A stretch of DNA of 64,000 bases, from positions 28,876,825 to 28,940,824 of the forward strand of contig OZ024894.1 of assembly GCA_964017195.1 (NCBI GenBank), written 5' to 3'. This stretch comes from Siderastrea radians (Eukaryota > Cnidaria > Anthozoa > Scleractinia > Rhizangiidae). A program made the translations under genes and the position numbers. Below the pieces are notes generated by a model. It was not told the DNA's origin. It did not search any database and was given only the letters and a program-made list of their open reading frames with translations. Of this stretch, positions 59,255-64,000 are shown piece after piece (position 1 is the first letter of the stretch; each line of letters opens with the position of its first letter).

Positions 59255-59762
59255 CTTCTTAACTCCGAGAGTATTAAAGTTACGACAACAAAACTTAGAG
59301 GGCAGACAGTACGTCCAAAAATGAGGTCCGCAACAAGTTGGTAACGTCATGTAACGGTAGAATCACGTCAGGGTCTCAAAAGGCGGCCATCTTGGATCTG
59401 CCATCTTGGATTTCTTGACTTTCCATAACCTTTGAAAATCGCTAAAATTGACCAAAAAGTAATCAAAACCAGTAAACGAATACGAAAATCACAATAAAAT
59501 GTAAAACTTGCCTGAAGAACGTTATAATATTCCATTGAAAAGGTGAAAACTCAAAATTCTGAAAAGACATCTGGTCAAAAAGTGGTTGCTATGGTAATGT
59601 CCATCTTGATAGACAAGCACTTGCTATTGCTATGCAAAATTGTTTCCAGATAATTTTTAGGAAAAATCACCAAGTTTGGTGGCTTTAGCTTGCTTATTAA
59701 GAAAGTTATAAACATCCACAGTCAGTGCGGGCAGAGTGGGCCCTCGGTCTGAGAAGGGTTAA
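59255..59762 (+). repeat. Interspersed repeat family B, copy 1
   Basis: Shared in order with 63,430-63,915: 'ttactccgagaatatta'-like start, 'agtacgtccaaaaatg', 'ggccatctt..atc.gccatcttggatttcttga', 'ggttgctatggtaa.gtc', 'caaattgtttccagata' and 'tcaccaagtttggtggctttagcttgctt'. Its end 'ggtctgagaagggttaa' puts TTAA at the boundary, as in the 21.4-25.4-kb element, whose right part is a more distant relative. Confidence 0.8.
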
Positions 59763-59864
59763 GGACAAATGGCGCTGTGAACAGAAAATTAGTATTTACA
59801 AATTCGATGGCGCTGTAGTCTCCTTTTACAATAAAGGTATAGTGAGTTGAGTTTCGAAGTTATT

Positions 59865-60560
59865 TATAGTGATAAAGCACCTGCTTGTCTCGGAAACAAG
59901 TTTCTATATTGTTAAAAAAACAAACTAACAAAGAAAAATAAAGATTTCATGCAGTTACAAGACGCATTCAAGTATTTACATAAATGGTAAAGAGCGCTAC
60001 AAAACGGCTTCGTGAAAAGTTAAAGCTCTTTCTTTAAGGCTCTCTTTGATTCAAGCTGCTTTTCCTTAGCTTAATATTTTGCATCACAGTTTCGCCCAAA
60101 AAGCATCATCAGTTTCTGTAGATATTTACATCTCCTGAGTAAGTCGGAGTTAGTCGGTTCTCACAACTCGCACAATAAATAGCTTATGTTAACAATGGAT
60201 ACAAGTCATCATGAAACCATGTAATTTGACTGTGCTTGAATTAAAAAAAACCGATAATCAACAACAGTAGTTAAGCTAGAAATTTATACGCTTAAGAAAA
60301 AGGGTCAATTTAAATGTTTCAATTAGTAAGCTGCCACCTCGGATGACGTTATCAACACAGCAACGCTTTGAAGTCACAAAACTGGTGTCTAACGCTTAGG
60401 TTTTTGAAATGAATTCTGCGGGTTGACCGTCAAAATTAAAAATTCTTCAGCCGTAATTTTATGGCTCCTTTTGTTTTTTACTACGATTTTTTTTCAGACG
60501 TTTACCAACATTAACGCTGGGCGTACAAGCGAACTGACGTATACCGCTACTGAGCTACAA
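59865..60560 (+). repeat. Segmental duplication copy 2 (paired with 51.5-52.6 kb)
   Basis: Matches copy 1 in order and orientation, ending in the reversed tRNA-like 'actgagctac' and then the GCGTTTT repeat field. The two copies lie on either side of the PAN-EGF-Link gene. Confidence 0.75.
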
Positions 60561-62345
60561 TGTGGTGCGTTTCTCGAACGCGTTTTTAGAGCCTTCAGCG
60601 TCTGCTGCTTGTTTTTTTCTGTGAAAGCATTTTAAAATACGTATCGTGGACGCGTTTCTCGAAGGCCTTTTTTCGGACATGTTTTCTAAACACGTTTATC
60701 ACGCTCGTTTTTCGAACGCGTTTTTAAGATGCGTTTTTTAACGCATTTTTTGAGACACGGCACAGGAAACCCAAACGCTATATTAGCCATACAATCATAA
60801 CCATTTAAATAAAATATTGTTATTTACCTGAGTTCCTGTGCCTTTATGAGTCCATTTGGAAGGGATATGAATCAGAGCGGAGACGATTTTAATACCTCGC
60901 CGGTTTCAAATGTTATCTTGTCTGGCGCGTCGTAAACAGGACGCGACAACTTCTTCTCAAGTTTCCATATCATTAACTCAGATTAACTTTCCTCAGGAGA
61001 GAAAAGGAGAGAGTAAAGAGACAAGCTTGTCTCTCTTCTCTGATCTTCTCTTGGCCGTTAATTGAAACCCTAGATTGTCTCCCCACGAGAGTTGATAGTT
61101 AATAATGAGGGAAACCTAAGACGTAATTGTCGCGTCCTATGACGCACACGGTAAGGTAACATTTGAAACCGGAGCGGTACACCGTCTCCGCTCTGATTCA
61201 AACCCTTCCAAAATGACTCATAAAGACACAAGGAACACAGGTAAATAACAATACTTTTATTAAATGATTATGATATAGCTAATACAGCGTTTGGGTTTCA
61301 TGTGGACGCAGGCTAACATAGGCTTAGTATGAGAGTTGCACACTCCGGGTTAAGAGCTCCTGGCTGCACTTGGTTTTACAGACAAACATTCACATAGTTT
61401 GCTACTGTTTTTCTCTAAAAGCTTTAATTTTTCAGTAAGTATTGTACACGGTTGTCTAAACGAATTTTTCCAAAGGGGAAATTCATCGAATACAAAGAAA
61501 CATTTGGTGTTCTCTGAAAGCTTTTAAAATACGTATTGTAGATGCGTTTCGCAGTAACGTTTATTCAGACGAGCTTTTGCAACGCGTTTCTCTGGATGTC
61601 TTTTTCAAATGCGCTTTTCTAGTCGTTTTTTTTTTTAACGGGTCGTTGACCCGGGTTAATTTGCAGGGACGGATATTGATCATAATTGTCAAAATAAGCC
61701 TTAATTTAGGGCTGCCTATTGGTTAGTTTTCAAACGCATTTTGGAAACGAGTTTTCCAAACGCGTTTTTAGACGAGTTGACCGAGCGCGTTTTTGAAGAT
61801 GCGTTTTTTAGACGTGTTTCCTAAAAAGGTTTTTCGAGACTTGTTTAGTCAAATGCAAAATTGATGAAATGCAAGGGTGGACTTTGTGAATGTTACAGAC
61901 ACATTCTCCCGGTATGTTTCCTGTTTTTCTGTGAAAGCTTTTAAGTGCGTAATGTTAACGTGTTATTTCGACAAGAATTGGTCCTTCGAATGCAAAATTG
62001 ATTGAATACAAAGTTACACGTTTTTCCAAAGGCGTTTTTCCGACGTGTTTTCCTAGGCAAGTTTTTACAACGCGCCTTTCAAAACGCGTTTTCCAAACGG
62101 GTTTTTAAGACGCGTTTCCCTAACGCCTTTCTTCGAACTGATCATTTCAGATTCTTTTTTGGACGAATGCAAAGTTGATGGAAAAACCTGATGGAAAAAA
62201 ATTGCACTTAGTTGACTCTGTAGACAGACATGGCATCGGATGTTTCCTGTTTTCATGTGAAAGCTTTTAAATACGTATTGTAAATGCGTTATCAAAAGCA
62301 TTTTAAAGATGCGCTTTTATGACGCGTTTTTCTAGACGCGTTTAT
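60560..62345. repeat. Degenerate GCGTTTT(T) repeat field with higher-order unit
   Basis: Clusters of 'gacgcgtttttc'/'aacgcgttt' 16-18-mers lie near 60,570-60,760, 61,545-61,640, 61,725-61,855, 62,020-62,130 and 62,280-62,345. The phrase 'ctgtgaaagcttttaaatacgtattgtaaatgcg' recurs in variants near 60,618, 61,515, 61,930 and 62,255, showing a larger unit of 300-900 bp. The field abuts the 15-bp minisatellite. Confidence 0.75.
60763..61300. repeat. Fold-back element, arms about 200 bp
   Basis: The left arm starts 'gaaacccaaacgctatattagc' and the right arm ends 'gctaatacagcgtttgggtttc'. Between them 'tattgttatttacctg', 'tcagagcggagacg', 'ggtttcaaatgtta' and 'aggacgcgacaa' pair in order, about 80-85% identical. 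The loop near 60,985-61,085 holds a small palindrome around AAGCTT. Confidence 0.85.
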
Positions 62346-63035
62346 ACATACACCAGGCGTACAAACATACTTCAGGTGTACATACTCTAGGGTTACATTC
62401 ATCAGATGTACATACCCCAGACCTACATACCCCAGACCTACGTACATGACACGTACATACATCGCCAGTACATTCATCAGACGTACATACATCAGACGTA
62501 AATAAATCCGACGAACATACACCAGAGGTACATAAACCAGACGTACATACACCACACGTACATACACCAGACGTACATACATCAAACGTAAATACATCTG
62601 ACGTAAATACACCAAACGTACAAAAATCAGACGTACATACAACAGAAGTACGTTCCTCAGACGAACATACATCAGACGTACATACACCAGAAGTATATAC
62701 ACCAGACGTACATACACCAGACGAACATACACAGACGAACATTCATCACACGTACATAAATCAGAAGTACATACATCAGAAGTACATACACCAGACATAC
62801 ATACACCAGACGAATATACACCAGATGCACATATATCAAACGTACATACATCTGACATACATACACCAGACTTGCATACATCAGAAGTACATAGATGAGA
62901 CATACATACACCAGAAGTAAATGCACCAGACATACATACATCAGATGCACATACATCAGAAGTAGATACATCAGACGAACATACGCCAGACGTACATAAA
63001 CCAGACGTTTACACATCAGACGTTTATACATCGCA
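62345..63035 (-). repeat. 15-bp minisatellite, about 45 units
   Basis: Imperfect tandem copies of 'acatacaccagacgt' run for about 690 bp. Variants alter 'caccag' to 'catcag' and 'acgt' to 'aagt' or 'acat'. Because the unit is a multiple of three, minus-strand frames stay open for over 130 codons in several phases, giving repeated (T/M)SGVC or VYVRL peptides. I treat these as repeat-encoded and not as genes. Confidence 0.92.
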
Positions 63036-63429
63036 GGTTTATCCCCAGCTTTCCTGTAAGGATTCCATAACATTTTCTCGTTTTCATTTGCACACCTGGG
63101 TAGACACACTATATAGGTAAATGAGAGATTTCCTTGAGGAAAGTGGCATTTCCCAGTGTATGCGATTTCCTTGGGAAAATTTACCCAGGTAAATATTCAT
63201 TGTAAATTGATTGAGAACAATAGGAAACAGCCCATGCAAAACCCTACGTAGATTGAAAGGTAGTTTGGTTTCCCCAGGTAAACTTACCAATGCGAAGCCG
63301 AGGGCCTGATCCGCTAGTTGACCAAATTTGCATGTGGCGTCCTTGTGGAAAAAGTTAAAGATGGCTTCTTAATTCTCGAGCAATGCTTTTTTTTTATCTT
63401 GTGGGACCGGAGGAGGGGGGATTCCGCAC

Positions 63430-63915
63430 TCACCTCTTACTCCGAGAATATTAAGGCTAAAACAAGGAAACTTGTTTGTCAGATAGTACGTCCAAAAATG
63501 TTTCCGTTGAGGTCCGCAACATCAGCTGATGACGTCATATGGTGGCCATCTTAAATCCGCCATCTTGGATTTCTTGAATTTTCTAAAACCTTCAAAAACT
63601 GCCAAAATTGATCGAGAAGTGATCAAAACCAATAAGTTAACACGGAAATGATCTAAAAATGTAAAATTGGTTCCAAAAAAAGTAATGATTTTTATTAAAA
63701 ATTGGGAAATTCAGCCGCATTCTGAAAAAACCCGCTTTTAAAAAGTAGTTACCATGGTAACGTCAAAATTAATAGATAATGACTTGCTGTACCAAATTGT
63801 TTCCAGATACACTTTACAAAAACTCACCAAGTTTGGTGGCTTTAGCTTGCTTTTTAAAAAAGATATAAACGTCCAAAGTCCGTGCATGTAGCCCCCCCCC
63901 CCGGTCTGATTAGGG
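63430..63915 (+). repeat. Interspersed repeat family B, copy 2
   Basis: Same block order as copy 1 at 59.3 kb, roughly 75-80% similar by eye. It ends with 'gtagccccccccccccggtctgattagggtgaac', a worn version of the TTAACCC end. Confidence 0.8.
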
Positions 63916-64000
63916 TGAACGAAACCTGAGGTTTACAGCTAGTTTAATTTTATGTGTATCGAATATGTTTATCTCTCAGGGAATGTAGCTGACCAAGGAT

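Noticed and set aside
62292..62933. 213-codon minus-strand frame with TSGVCTSDVC-like repeats, resembling a Cys-rich repeat protein
   Set aside because: It is wholly encoded by the 15-bp minisatellite; two other frames are equally open, and there is no promoter or conserved non-repeat part.
62345..63035. CRISPR-like look of regularly spaced repeats
   Set aside because: The units are contiguous with no unique spacers, and the context is a eukaryotic genome.

Overview
The window is animal (metazoan) nuclear DNA, most likely from an anthozoan cnidarian such as a stony coral. It is AT-rich and intron-rich, has no operons, and holds very few coding bases. One highly conserved gene (centrin) is split over 24 kb, and the rest is mainly transposable elements. 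The taxonomic call is inference from centrin sequence, gene architecture and repeat style; no species marker is present.

Layout. 1-16.4 kb: no convincing gene; a near-perfect hairpin (6.35-6.88 kb), a tRNA-derived SINE (9.9 kb), short dispersed repeats, one broken minus-strand ORF (14.1-14.5 kb) and a small hairpin MITE (15.2 kb). 16,406-40,138 (+): a complete centrin gene of eight coding exons and 171 codons. Its first coding exon carries only the ATG, directly on a perfect GTAAGT donor. Its introns hold most of the mobile DNA: a 2.3-kb long-TIR element (intron 1), a 4-kb TTAA-flanked nested composite (intron 2), a roughly 7-kb complex satellite-like array containing a further 1.4-kb transposon (intron 3), a TA-flanked element (intron 5), and a SINE plus inverted repeats (intron 6).

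40-50 kb: a retrotransposon graveyard. A CR1/L2-like fragment lies at 43.3-44.3 kb, and its empty site is preserved 10 kb away. A minus-strand APE/RT non-LTR element (45.35-49.5 kb) is interrupted by a plus-strand LINE tail and by a 1,054-bp DNA transposon with 9-bp target duplications. 50.7-51.2 kb: an isolated minus-strand exon resembling the N-terminal half of Crypton-derived (KIAA1958/DUF3504-type) recombinase proteins.

53.7-56.7 kb (-): the 5' half of a secreted-protein gene. Three phase-compatible exons encode signal peptide + PAN/apple-like domain, EGF-like domain, and the first half of a Link (hyaluronan-binding) domain. A degraded copy of the EGF exon at 49.9 kb and a paralogous non-coding block (51.5-52.6 versus 59.9-60.6 kb) suggest an old local segmental duplication.

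56.8-64 kb: a TAA-flanked Harbinger-type MITE, two large fold-back structures, a GCGTTTT-type degenerate repeat field, a 15-bp minisatellite that stays open in several minus-strand frames, and two copies of a roughly 500-bp repeat. The two genes show no functional link. The most unusual signal is a pair of non-autonomous DNA transposons (22.36-23.77 and 47.12-48.18 kb) that share TIR start and 9-bp TSD size, and each carry a related Cys-rich (CRNC-motif) ORF in the same orientation relative to the end.
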